From: JAEUJM01 sp044221555
GTDB lineage: Bacteria > Actinomycetota > Acidimicrobiia > Acidimicrobiales > DATDAH01
Direction: 5' to 3'
Length of the DNA: 64,000 nucleotides
Assembly: GCA_044221555.1 (NCBI GenBank)
Contig: JBGAOY010000016.1
Span: 29,666 to 93,665 of the forward strand
Shown here: positions 9,098 to 16,646 of the stretch, piece by piece
Layout: every line of letters starts with the position of its first letter
Numbering within the stretch: position 1 is the first letter of the stretch
Notes under the pieces: model-generated
The model's input: the letters and a program-made list of their open reading frames with translations, nothing else
What the model was told of the DNA's origin: nothing
Databases searched by the model: none
Program-made: the position numbers and the translations under genes

Positions 9098-9838
9098 CTA
9101 CGGGAGGGTGAGGATCTCGGGGCCGTCGTCGGTGATGGCGATGGTGTGCTCCCAGTGACACGACAGCGAGCCGTCGGCGGTGACCACGCTCCAGCCGTCG
9201 TCGAGCAGGCGGGTCTGGGGGCTGCCCACGTTCACCATGGGCTCGACCGCGTACACGTTGCCCACCCGCAGCTTGGGGCCCTTGTGGGGATCGCCGAAGT
9301 TGGGCACCTCGGGCTTCTCGTGCATGGCCGTGCCGATGGCGTGGCCGACGTACTCACGCACCACCGAGAACCCGGCGGCCTCGGCCACCTTCTGCACGGC
9401 GTGGCCGATGTCGGAGATGCGGTTGCCGTCGACCATCTGGTCGATACCGGCGTAGAGGCTCTCCTCGGTGACCTTGATGAGCTCGGCCGCCTCCTCGGTG
9501 ACCTGGCCCACCGGGGCGGTGAACGCGGCGTCGCCGTGCCAGCCCTGGATGATCGCCCCGCAGTCGATGGAGATGATGTCGCCCTCTTCGAGGCGGTACG
9601 ACCCGGGGATGCCGTGCACGATCATGTCGTTGGGCGACGTGCAGATGACCGCGGGGAACCCGTGGTAGTTCAAGAAGTTCGAGCGGGCGCCGCGGCGCTC
9701 GATCACCTCGCGGCCCACCTTGTCGAGCTCGAGGGTGGTGACGCCGGGGCGGATGGCCGCGCGGATGCACTCGTGCATCTCGGCCACCACCTTGCCCGCC
9801 CTGCGCATGATCGCGATCTCGTCGGGCGTGCGGCGCAC
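9098..9838 (-). CDS. map: Methionine aminopeptidase, type I
   Basis: 246 aa from a GTG at 9838; AGGAGG lies 12 bases upstream. It removes the initiator Met from nascent proteins in the cytosol. The dinuclear metal site is visible: 'ISIDCG' (first Asp), 'GWHGDAAFT' (second Asp), 'YVGHAIGTAMHE' (His), 'AVEPM' (Glu) and the terminal 'CHWEHTIAIT' (Glu). Length and order match type Ia enzymes without an N-terminal zinc finger. It follows adk by 17 bp, the classical secY-adk-map order. A 155-bp gap separates it from the Wzz-like gene. Confidence 0.95.
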   Translation of the reverse strand: MRRTPDEIAIMRRAGKVVAEMHECIRAAIRPGVTTLELDKVGREVIERRGARSNFLNYHGFPAVICTSPNDMIVHGIPGSYRLEEGDIISIDCGAIIQGWHGDAAFTAPVGQVTEEAAELIKVTEESLYAGIDQMVDGNRISDIGHAVQKVAEAAGFSVVREYVGHAIGTAMHEKPEVPNFGDPHKGPKLRVGNVYAVEPMVNVGSPQTRLLDDGWSVVTADGSLSCHWEHTIAITDDGPEILTLP

Positions 9839-9855
9839 GGGGGTGACCTTCCTCC

Positions 9856-10416
9856 TCACGAACCGAGGTTGGCGTCGATCGCTTTCACGACCCGGGCGAA
9901 CACCTCGTCGACCTCGCCCACGCCGTCGACGGTGACCAGCACGCCCAGGCCGTCGTAGTAGGCCACCAGCGGCGCGGTCTGCTCCTCGTAGAGCTCGAGC
10001 CGGCGGGTGATGGCCTCTTCGGTGTCGTCGGCCCGGCCCCGGGCCAGCATGCGCTCGAGCACCAGGTCGGTGGGGACGTCGAGGTTCACCACCACCGCGG
10101 GGGCGGCGATCCGGGCCAGCGCCTCGGCCTGGCCGACCGTGCGGGGGAAGCCGTCGAGCAGGAACCCGGGGGCGGCGTCGGCCTTGCTCAGCCGCTCCTC
10201 GACCACGCCCACGATGATGTCGTCGGACACCAGGTCGCCCCGGTCCATGATGGCCTTGGCCATGAGGCCGAACTCGGTGCCCTCGGCCACGGCCTCGCGC
10301 AACATGTCGCCGGTGGAGATGTGGGGGATGGTGTAGTGGTCGACCAGCAGGGCGCACTGGGTGCCCTTGCCGGACCCCTGGCGGCCCAGGATCACGAGGC
10401 GCACGGGCGCGGTCAT
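9856..10416 (-). CDS. adk: Adenylate kinase, short-lid form
   Basis: 186 aa. The ATG at 10416 overlaps the secY stop (ATGA). It interconverts ATP + AMP and 2 ADP. The P-loop is 'GRQGSGKGTQ' near the N-terminus; the NMP-binding segment has 'HISTGDMLR' and 'LLDGFPRT'. The lid is short ('ARGRADDTEEAITRRLELY'), as in the roughly 181-190-aa actinobacterial enzymes, with no zinc-type long lid. Expected neighbours on both sides (secY, map) make the call secure. Confidence 0.95.
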   Translation of the reverse strand: MTAPVRLVILGRQGSGKGTQCALLVDHYTIPHISTGDMLREAVAEGTEFGLMAKAIMDRGDLVSDDIIVGVVEERLSKADAAPGFLLDGFPRTVGQAEALARIAAPAVVVNLDVPTDLVLERMLARGRADDTEEAITRRLELYEEQTAPLVAYYDGLGVLVTVDGVGEVDEVFARVVKAIDANLGS

Positions 10417-11744
10417 TTCAGGAACCCTTCGTAGTTGCGCATCATCAGCTGACTGTCGATCTGCTTCATGGTCTCGAGGGCCACGCCCACGGCGATCAGC
10501 ACCGAGGTGCCGCCGAAGGCGAAGCTCCCCCTGCTGCCGGCGGGCAGGACCAGGGTGAGGAAGATGGAGGGCAGCAGCGCCACCGAGGCGATGAACAGGG
10601 CGCCCGGCAGGGTGATGCGGGACAGGATGTGGGCGAGGTACTTCTCGGTCTGCGGCCCGGGGCGGATGCCGGGGATGAAGCCACCCTGCTTGCGGATGGT
10701 GTCGGCCTGCTGGGCCGGGTCGAAGGTGATGGCGGTGTAGAAGTAGGCGAACCCGATGATGAGCAGGCCGTACATCAGCAGGTAGAGCGGGCTGGTGGGC
10801 GAGGCCAGGTAGTCGTCGACCCACTTCTGCACCTTCACGCCCCAGCTGCCGGGGTCGGAGGGCAGCACCTGGCTGATGAGCAGCGGCAGGTACAGCACCG
10901 AGCTGGCGAAGATGATCGGGATCACGCCCGACTGGTTGACCTTGAGCGGGATGTAGGTGCTCTGGCCGCCGTACATGCGCCGGCCCACCACCCGCTTGGC
11001 GAACTGCACCGGGATACGGCGCTGGCCCTGCTCGACGAACACGATGCAGACCAGCAGCACCAGGAACAGGCCGAGCAGCATGGCCAGGGCGGCGTTGCCC
11101 GCCTCGACCCGCACCCGGCCGCCCTGGGCGGGGAGCTGGCTGACAACCGACGAGAAGATGAGCAGCGACATGCCGTTGCCGATGCCCCGCTGGGTGATGA
11201 GCTCGCCCATCCACATCAGCAGGGCGGTGCCCGCGGTGAGGGTGAGCACGATGAGCAGCACCCGGGGGATGGTGAAGTTGGGGATCAGGTCGAGGCCGGT
11301 GTTGTTGCCCCGGCCACCGAAGCCGCCGCCGCCGTTGTGGAACAGGAAGGCCAGGCCCGTGGACTGCATGATGGCGATGGCCACCGTGAGGTAGCGGGTC
11401 CACTGGGTGATCTTGCGCTGGCCCACCGCGCCCTGCTTCTGCCACTCCTCCAGCTTGGGGATCACCACGGCGAGGATCTGCATGATGATCGACGAGGTGA
11501 TGTAGGGCATGATCCCCAGCGCGAACACGGCGAACTGGGTGAGCGCGCCGCCCGAGAACAGCTGCAGGAAGCCCAGCACACCGCCCTGCTCGGCCGAGTC
11601 CTTCAGGGCCTGCACCTGGTCGAGGTCGATCCCCGGGGCGGGGATGAACGCGCCGAACCGGTACAGCGTGAGCATGAGCAACGTGAACAGGATCTTGTTC
11701 CGGAGGTCCGGAACCTTGAACATGTTCTTCAGGCTGGTGAGCAC
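10413..11744 (-). CDS. secY: Preprotein translocase channel subunit SecY
   Basis: 443 aa from a GTG at 11744, preceded by AGGGGAG at seven bases. That start gives the normal N-terminus 'LTSLKNMFKVPDLRNKILFTL', whereas the longer frame to 11792 has no ribosome site. Ten TM helices are expected; recognisable are 'YRFGAFIPAPGID', 'FSGGALTQFAVFALGIMPYI' (TM2), 'QRGIGNGMSLLIF' and the TM10 and cytoplasmic tail 'LMMRNYEGFLK'. It forms the SecYEG protein-conducting channel in the plasma membrane. Normally it directly follows rplO; here it is about 15.9 kb away and must use its own promoter. It is coupled to adk. Confidence 0.96.
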   Translation of the reverse strand: MLTSLKNMFKVPDLRNKILFTLLMLTLYRFGAFIPAPGIDLDQVQALKDSAEQGGVLGFLQLFSGGALTQFAVFALGIMPYITSSIIMQILAVVIPKLEEWQKQGAVGQRKITQWTRYLTVAIAIMQSTGLAFLFHNGGGGFGGRGNNTGLDLIPNFTIPRVLLIVLTLTAGTALLMWMGELITQRGIGNGMSLLIFSSVVSQLPAQGGRVRVEAGNAALAMLLGLFLVLLVCIVFVEQGQRRIPVQFAKRVVGRRMYGGQSTYIPLKVNQSGVIPIIFASSVLYLPLLISQVLPSDPGSWGVKVQKWVDDYLASPTSPLYLLMYGLLIIGFAYFYTAITFDPAQQADTIRKQGGFIPGIRPGPQTEKYLAHILSRITLPGALFIASVALLPSIFLTLVLPAGSRGSFAFGGTSVLIAVGVALETMKQIDSQLMMRNYEGFLK

Positions 11745-11826
11745 CCGGGGGCTCCCCTTCTTCGGTGGCGCGGCGTGAGAGTCGGCGGGCACGGCGAACA
11801 GAACCGGCCCAGCTTCCGGACGCCAA

Positions 11827-11853
11827 ACCCTATCGGCACCGGCGGCGCCTCAA
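11827..11853 (-). promoter_or_regulatory. Candidate secY-adk-map promoter
   Basis: On the minus strand, TTGAGG (11853-11848) and TAGGGT (11832-11827) are separated by 15 bases, about 80 bp upstream of the secY start. The spacing is short for a housekeeping sigma factor and the evidence is only sequence pattern. A promoter is needed here because secY is detached from the rest of the spc operon. Confidence 0.35.
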
Positions 11854-11901
11854 CCATTCGCCCCCGGCGGCGGCACCGCCCGATCGAGTTGGCGAGGGAC
11901 G

Positions 11902-12237
11902 TCAACCAGGCGGGAACGGAGAGGACGCGAAGGAAGGCGGCGTGTCGGTGCCGTAGACGACCCGCTGCAGCAGCGTGGCGACCGCCAATGCATGAAGGCC
12001 TTCACGACTGGGCAGCGGTTCGCTGGGATCGGCGCTGCAGGCGTCTGCGTACTCCCGGAGCAACTCCGCTTCGACCCGCATCACCGCTCGCGTGAAAGGC
12101 TCGCGCAGCGCCGAGGGCACATCGATGCGAAAGCGCACCATCTTGCCCGTGACCTCCGGCCTGACGAACTTCTCGGCACGCTCGAGTACGGCGAGCGACT
12201 CACCCGCCACGGTCTTGTTTCGCTTGGTCGTGTTCAT
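11902..12237 (-). CDS. Hypothetical protein, 111 aa
   Basis: ATG at 12237; the frame has strong G/C in third positions, so it looks coding. I do not recognise a family. The protein is mixed alpha/charged, with an amphipathic middle ('REPFTRAVMRVEAELLREYADAC') and a Pro/Ser-rich tail, no signal peptide and no TM. Immediately upstream are TGTCAGACCCC and TTCGAACC motifs of the kind that recur in front of mobile actinobacterial genes. It stands alone at the secY-proximal edge of the accessory region. Confidence 0.5.
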   Translation of the reverse strand: MNTTKRNKTVAGESLAVLERAEKFVRPEVTGKMVRFRIDVPSALREPFTRAVMRVEAELLREYADACSADPSEPLPSREGLHALAVATLLQRVVYGTDTPPSFASSPFPPG

Positions 12238-12303
12238 GGTTCGAACCTACGGAGGGGGTCTGACACGTATCATCAGCGGCGCGGGCGGCGAGCCACCGCC
12301 TAC

Positions 12304-12885
12304 TCAGGTTGCCCGCACGCCTTCGGCGCGGTCGATCAAGCGGGGACACGCCGCCGCGAGCGGACAGGCATCACAGTCCGGATCGCGGGGCCGGCACCAC
12401 CGGCGGCCGATGTCCCACGCCGGCAGGTCGATCGCGCCTGGTCGATCGGGATGGGCCAGCCGACCCTGCTCGACGACGTGGTCGAGGTCATCGGTGTCGG
12501 CGAGCCCGGTGCGGAGGAACACGCGCCGGATATGCACGTCGAAGGCGACATCGCTGCCGCTCAGCTCGCGTACGACCACGCCTCGGTCCCGCTCGAGGAT
12601 CTCGACAGCCATGGCCGCCTTCTTCTGGCCGATGCCGTCGAAGGCCTCGAGCCGGCGGCGCAGCTCCACCGCCGTCGGTGCGTCGTTCCAGATCGTCTCC
12701 GCGTCGCCGCCGTACACGTCGAGCACCTGCTGCGCCGCCGAGACCACCCACCGAGGCACGTTCTCGACGTACCGGTGCAACGACGGCGGCCGGGCGATCG
12801 CAGCTCGGACGACATCGGGTGCGGCGACCATGCGCAGCGGGTCGAGGTGACCGAGGCGCTGCTCGAGCAGCCACGGTGCAGGCGC
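12304..12885 (-). pseudogene. HhH-GPD base-excision DNA glycosylase, N-terminally truncated
   Basis: The ATG-initiated frame runs from 12831 (175 aa), but similarity in the same frame reaches back to about 12885 ('LLEQRLGHLDPLRM'). Visible are the helix-hairpin-helix 'FDGIGQKKAAMAVEI' with the catalytic-type Lys, 'AFDVHIRRVF' with the catalytic-type Asp, and a C-terminal iron-sulfur loop with Cys spacing 6-2-5 ('WCRPRDPDCDACPLAAACP'). These are the marks of an EndoIII-like glycosylase/lyase. The usual first helices are missing. Directly upstream the sequence becomes the interior of another gene in another frame. A shortened functional protein from ATG 12831 cannot be excluded. Confidence 0.6.
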
Positions 12886-12889
12886 CGAC

Positions 12890-13156
12890 GTCCCCGACCT
12901 TCTCGCGTAGCTGTTCGACCACCGTAACCGCCCAGAGCCGCCGCTCCCGAGACGAACGAGCGGCCAGGGCGACGTACGGCTCGACGACCGTCTCGGGCTC
13001 GACGAGGCCGTGCTTGGCCGACAGCACGAACCACCGGTCGCACGTCTTCTCGACGAACGCGCGCCGCCCGGTGAACATCGCCGACACGTAGAGGTCGCGC
13101 GCGGGTGCCGGCGCCGACCGCTTCGTCTTCACACAGCCCACCAGACCGATCCGCAC
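12890..13156 (-). pseudogene. 5' part of a DUF6884-like gene, C-terminally truncated
   Basis: ATG 13156 starts 'MRIGLVGCVKTKR', followed by 'ARDLYVSAMFTGRRAFVEK', 'WFVLSAKHGLVEPE' and 'EPYVAL'. This is the pattern of a family of about 150-180 aa that I recall as DUF6884, common near mobile genes. After about residue 88 the family pattern stops; the frame continues to 12488 only as an out-of-frame reading of the HhH-GPD gene. The junction near 12888 therefore looks like a deletion that joined two genes head to tail. Confidence 0.6.
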
Positions 13157-13192
13157 GACATCGCCTCCCCGCGCTGCAAGTATTCACCCGCT

Positions 13193-13789
13193 GTGACCGG
13201 GGACGACGTGGAAGCCACCCAGACGACGATCGAGCGGCTCCTCGCCCGCCTCAGCGACCGCTCGAACGCAGAGCCCGCCGCCGGCTTCCCCCGTGATCGG
13301 GGCGCGGCCGACCATCCCGGGCTCTACGCCTGGTACGCCGCACCGTCGGCGCTCGACCTGCTGTCGGCGCCGTTCGACGAACCTCTGCCCGAGCTGATCT
13401 ACGCCGGCCAAGCCGGCGCCACCTCGTCGCGGGCAGGGCTCGAACGAGCGGCCACCCTCCACAGCCGCATCCGCGGCAACCACCTGCGCGGCAACCTGAA
13501 GGCGTCCACCTTCCGACGCACGCTCGCGGCGATCCTTCGTGGCCCCCTCGGCCTGGAGCTCGATCGTCCCAAGGTGCTGACCGCCAGCAGCAACACGGCG
13601 CTCACGGCCTGGATCGGCGCGCACCTCGAGCTGGTCGTCGCACCGCACGACGACCGCGCCCGGTTGGCGGCACTGGAGCATGCGGTGCTACTCGCTCTCG
13701 ATCCCCCGCTGAACCTGATGGGCATGCCGAGGACACCGACCCGCTCGGCCCTGAAGGCGTTGCGAGCACAACTCGCCCAGCCGGGCTGA
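13193..13789 (+). CDS. GIY-YIG nuclease-superfamily protein
   Basis: 198 aa from a GTG at 13193, divergent from the gene at 13156. A TATTCA hexamer sits nine bases upstream of the start, so expression may be nearly leaderless. The GIY-YIG core is 'GLYAWYAA' followed by 'ELIYAGQAG'. Then come 'LHSRIRGNHLRGNLKASTFRRTLAAIL' with conserved Arg residues, and 'ALEHAVLLALDPPLNLMGM' carrying the conserved Glu and a terminal Asn. This matches a stand-alone actinobacterial GIY-YIG subfamily of unknown biological role, probably DNA-cleaving or DNA-binding. It has no partner gene. Confidence 0.7.
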   Translation: MTGDDVEATQTTIERLLARLSDRSNAEPAAGFPRDRGAADHPGLYAWYAAPSALDLLSAPFDEPLPELIYAGQAGATSSRAGLERAATLHSRIRGNHLRGNLKASTFRRTLAAILRGPLGLELDRPKVLTASSNTALTAWIGAHLELVVAPHDDRARLAALEHAVLLALDPPLNLMGMPRTPTRSALKALRAQLAQPG

Positions 13790-13872
13790 CCCCGTCAGGA
13801 GCTGTGATCGTCGGAATCCGGGCTGAGCGATCAGGTGCAGTACCTGGACCTTGAGCATCGTGAACCCGGCAA

Positions 13873-14397
13873 CTAGTGCGGCGGCTGGAGACCGGCCGAG
13901 GTCGCCACTACACGAAGGTCGAACAGCACCTGCATGGGGTGAATCGGAGACGCCGTGAACCCGAAGCGTAGGTAGAACGCGAGTGCGTCTTCGCTGATCG
14001 CGTCGACGAGCATGACCCTGGCGCCGACCAGGCGCCCTCCGTGGACCGCGCTCAGCAACGACTCTCGGAGAAGCTCCGCGCCCCATCCCTGTCGTTGGTA
14101 TCGGTGATCGATGGCGAAGCGGCCCATTCGAATGGCCGGAATCGGATCCGGTGACCGCTTCGCCATCGCGTCCGGCGCGGTGTCCCTGCTCACGGACCCA
14201 GAGGACAGGCAGTAGTAGCCGACGATGGGAACCTCATCGGAGCTCTCGTCGATCAGCAGGTAGGTGACGGCGTCACGAGACTCCATGCTCTGGCGAGCTT
14301 GAGTTGCGAGCCATCGGTTCAGCGAGGGCTCACCACAGTCGAACCCGTTGCGCTGCTCCTTCGAGGGCGAGACCTCATCGAAGCGGGCCAGGCGCAC
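13873..14397 (-). CDS. GNAT-family toxin of a TacAT/AtaRT-type toxin-antitoxin pair
   Basis: 174 aa from a GTG at 14397, nine bases after the antitoxin stop. GNAT toxins of this class acetylate the amino acid on charged tRNA and block translation. Seen here: N-terminal 'FDCGEPSLNRWLATQARQS', typical of TacT-like proteins; the acetyl-CoA loop 'YQRQGWGAELL' (Q/RxxGxG/A); and 'DALAFYLRFGFTAS' with the conserved Tyr that often acts as general acid. Length is normal. Placement behind a DUF1778 gene supports a toxin rather than a metabolic acetyltransferase. Confidence 0.85.
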   Translation of the reverse strand: MRLARFDEVSPSKEQRNGFDCGEPSLNRWLATQARQSMESRDAVTYLLIDESSDEVPIVGYYCLSSGSVSRDTAPDAMAKRSPDPIPAIRMGRFAIDHRYQRQGWGAELLRESLLSAVHGGRLVGARVMLVDAISEDALAFYLRFGFTASPIHPMQVLFDLRVVATSAGLQPPH

Positions 14398-14406
14398 CAG
14401 TGCTGA

Positions 14407-14682
14407 TCAGCGGACGATGCGCTGGGGCCGAGCAAACAGCTCGACCAGACGAGGATCCGGCCGGGCCGGCTCATCGAGAAGCGCGACGAACTCATCCCAA
14501 GTCGCCTCGTCGAGTACGAACTCCCGCTGATCAGCCAGCACTTCATGTGCCCGTTCGATCGCGGCCGCGGTCAAGAAATCGCTCACGCTCTGGCCAGTCT
14601 GCGCCGCGGCATGGCGGATCAGCTCGTCATCAACCGCCCGGATCCGCAGGTTCAAGCGGGCGTCCTTCGTGACAGCGCTCAT
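14407..14682 (-). CDS. DUF1778 ribbon-helix-helix antitoxin
   Basis: 91 aa. ATG 14682 has a GAGAGGGACGAG ribosome-site region; the longer frame to 14772 runs through the promoter and is rejected. The N-terminal RHH reads 'DARLNLRIRAVDDELIRHAAAQ', followed by 'SVSDFLTAAAIERAHEVL'. The tail 'FVLDEATWDEFVALLDEP' is the usual toxin-neutralising segment. It should bind DNA as a dimer with the downstream GNAT toxin and repress its own operon. Confidence 0.85.
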   Translation of the reverse strand: MSAVTKDARLNLRIRAVDDELIRHAAAQTGQSVSDFLTAAAIERAHEVLADQREFVLDEATWDEFVALLDEPARPDPRLVELFARPQRIVR

Positions 14683-14713
14683 CTTCTCGTCCCTCTCGTA
14701 CCCTGGATGAGGG

Positions 14714-14743
14714 CATACTTTGTATGGCGTTACTGTACGTACA
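14714..14743. promoter_or_regulatory. Operator-like inverted repeats ahead of the GNAT/DUF1778 operon
   Basis: Two symmetric elements lie 32-61 bp upstream of the antitoxin start: CATAC-TTT-GTATG (14714-14726) and the perfect 10-bp palindrome TGTACGTACA (14734-14743). The segment is unusually A+T-rich for this genome and would contain the -10 region. RHH antitoxins commonly bind such paired short palindromes. That this antitoxin binds here is inferred. Confidence 0.5.
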
Positions 14744-14772
14744 TTCGGTTCACCTAGCAAACGGTTCGGCAC

Positions 14773-15117
14773 ACGGGGCTGAGATCGTGAGACTCATGCG
14801 GAGGGCAACGGGTCACGGCTGTGGCTTGCTCGCGAAGCGGGGCCGGTCAGACGCTCGCGTCGCCCACGCCCGACGCTCGAGGTCCGCATACTGAATGGCT
14901 GCCGACACCAAGCCGGAACACCACGGCGACGCACACCGCTGCAGGGGTGTTCGGTCCAGCGGCGACCACATCGACCGCGAAGAGAACCGCCAAGGCGAAC
15001 GCAGCAGTTGGCTCCTTGCGCCGTCGGCAAGGCTCCTTCGCGACCAGTGCCGAAAAGGCTCAGCAGGACCCCCACGGCAACCAGCAGAGCGTCGGCTTAG
15101 CGCGACGGTGTGAGATC
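14773..15117. other. Intergenic, no supported gene
   Basis: 345 bp between the divergent antitoxin and EEP-family genes. Open frames of about 70-90 codons exist on the minus strand with hydrophobic stretches (up to 'FALAVLFAVDVVAAG'), but they lack a start and ribosome site and change frame. This could be a decayed small membrane-protein gene. I saw no repeats or terminators. Confidence 0.4.
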
Positions 15118-16020
15118 GTGAGCGCGGTGGACAGGCCCGATGCAGGAGCTCGAGCGAGTCGGGTGACGATGGTGTCGTGGAACATGAACGGGCTCACGGC
15201 CGGGTGGGATGAGCTGGCCGCCGACGAGACGATCGACGTGGCGCTCCTCCAGGAGGCCAGGCAGCCGCCGCCGTCGTCGCCGTTCACCGTGGTGTCCGCC
15301 GCGGCGGACTGGACCACCGGCGGCGCTCCCCGGCGATCCTTCTGCGCCGCGGTGGCGGCTCGTGCGGGTGACGGCCGGCCCACGGTGAGCCCGATCCCCA
15401 CCCACCCGGTGGGCGATCTGGAGGGAGACGGACTGGCGGTCAGCGTGCCGGGCACGATCGCGCTGGCGCACGTCCTCCACGACGACTCGGAGCCACTCGT
15501 CGTGGCCAGCGTGTACTCGGCGTGGGAGTCCCCCCTGAGCGGCCGGGACGACTGGATCTACGCCGACGCCTCGGCGCACCGGTTGATCTCGGACCTCAGT
15601 GCCCTGGTCGACTCGAAGCACAGTCACCGGCTCATCGTCGCTGGCGATTGGAACATCCTGTACGGCCACGGCGAGCACGGGGACACCTACTGGGCGCGGC
15701 GCTACCGGACGGTGTTCGACCGCATGGAGGCGATCGGCCTCACGTTCTGCGGCCCGCAGCATCCCGACGGCCTCCAGGCCGACCCGTGGCCCGCCGAGCT
15801 GCCGGGTGACAGCGGAAACGTCCCGACCTACCGCAGGAACCGGACCGACCCGTCGACCGGCACCCGTCAGCTCGATTTCGTGTTCGCCTCGAGTGCGCTC
15901 GCTCCCATGATCAGCGTCCGGGCCGGCAACGGCGAGGACGAGTGGGGACCGAGCGACCACTGCCGCCTCCACATCACCGTCGACTCGCCACGGACGCCGG
16001 ACCAATCAACAGCCGTGTGA
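15118..16020 (+). CDS. Endonuclease/exonuclease/phosphatase (EEP) family protein 1
   Basis: 300 aa from GTG 15118; ATG 15169 is the alternative start and directly opens the fold. Homology of the second-copy remnant (21473-21551) reaches back over the GTG, which favours the longer form. EEP signatures in order: 'MVSWNMNGL' (metal-binding Asn), 'VALLQEAR' (Glu), 'LIVAGDWNILYG' (Asp and Asn), 'RQLDFVFAS' and 'GPSDHCRLHI' (Asp-His). This is a metal-dependent phosphodiesterase or nuclease fold; substrate unknown. No operon partner is apparent. Confidence 0.75.
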   Translation: MSAVDRPDAGARASRVTMVSWNMNGLTAGWDELAADETIDVALLQEARQPPPSSPFTVVSAAADWTTGGAPRRSFCAAVAARAGDGRPTVSPIPTHPVGDLEGDGLAVSVPGTIALAHVLHDDSEPLVVASVYSAWESPLSGRDDWIYADASAHRLISDLSALVDSKHSHRLIVAGDWNILYGHGEHGDTYWARRYRTVFDRMEAIGLTFCGPQHPDGLQADPWPAELPGDSGNVPTYRRNRTDPSTGTRQLDFVFASSALAPMISVRAGNGEDEWGPSDHCRLHITVDSPRTPDQSTAV

Positions 16021-16179
16021 ACGGCCGCCGGCAGTGATGTTGTTGAACCGACTCAGATGAGTCGCCGCCCACGCTGAAGCGCAGCGCGGCCTACGCCGGA
16101 CCAGGCGCCGCGGGCGAGGTGCGCCGTGGTCAGTGTCGACAGGAACCAGCGGTCAGGAGACAGGCCGGTCGGTCGGCGC

Positions 16180-16440
16180 TCAGCCGTCGGCCCGGAAGAC
16201 GTGCCGGGCAGCCCCGAATCGGCCCACCTGGGCGCATCGCTCGGCCATGATCGCGAGGGCCCGGCCGTGAGCACCGCGGTGCCAGCCGTGGAGCCACTCG
16301 ACGCGATCCGAGCGCCGCAGGCGCATCGAGGCCAGCGCGGCCATGTCGTCCGGCGCGGTGACCAGGTGGACCTCGCCGGCGGTCGAGGACCGGTGGGCCA
16401 GGTACCGCCGGGCGGTGTCGGGATCCGGCGCTATGACCAC
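16180..16440 (-). CDS. Small hypothetical protein, 86 aa
   Basis: The GTG at 16440 opens 'VVIAPDPDTARRYLAHRS'. Codon third positions are nearly all G or C through the stop at 16180, so this short frame is probably real. Other features: 'VHLVTAPDDMAALASM', a Trp/His-rich centre ('VEWLHGWHRGAHG') and no TM. No family is recognised. The start is uncertain because no ribosome site is evident. It lies just downstream of the terminator-like hairpin of the next gene. Confidence 0.45.
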   Translation of the reverse strand: MVIAPDPDTARRYLAHRSSTAGEVHLVTAPDDMAALASMRLRRSDRVEWLHGWHRGAHGRALAIMAERCAQVGRFGAARHVFRADG

Positions 16441-16517
16441 GACTCGGCAGATCGCCGTGCCCGTTCGAGGTGACCCACGCCGGCGCTTCCCGAACCACGC
16501 CCGATCCCGGGGGGCGG

Positions 16518-16549
16518 CCCGGTTGCCGACCGCGGGGTCGGCAACCGGG
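16518..16549 (-). terminator. Perfect 14-bp hairpin downstream of the large secreted-protein gene
   Basis: CCCGGTTGCCGACC pairs exactly with GGTCGGCAACCGGG around a 4-base loop, about 100 bp after the stop of the gene ending at 16647. There is no T-run, as is common in high-GC genomes. Confidence 0.65.
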
Positions 16550-16646
16550 CGGTGACTCGAACCATCGGCGGGGGCTTCTGGTTCGAGACGTCCTGCGACG
16601 CTCCCGGGGCACGAACCGTGTGACCCGACCGGTTGCCGCTGGGCGC

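Noticed and set aside
12238..12303. SOS (LexA) box before the 111-aa gene
   Set aside because: Only the left half TCGAAC is present; the second half-site GTTCGA is missing at the required spacing.
14847..15060. Small membrane-protein frame on the minus strand
   Set aside because: Hydrophobic stretch looks protein-like, but there is no start codon or ribosome site and the good stretches lie in different frames; at most a decayed gene.
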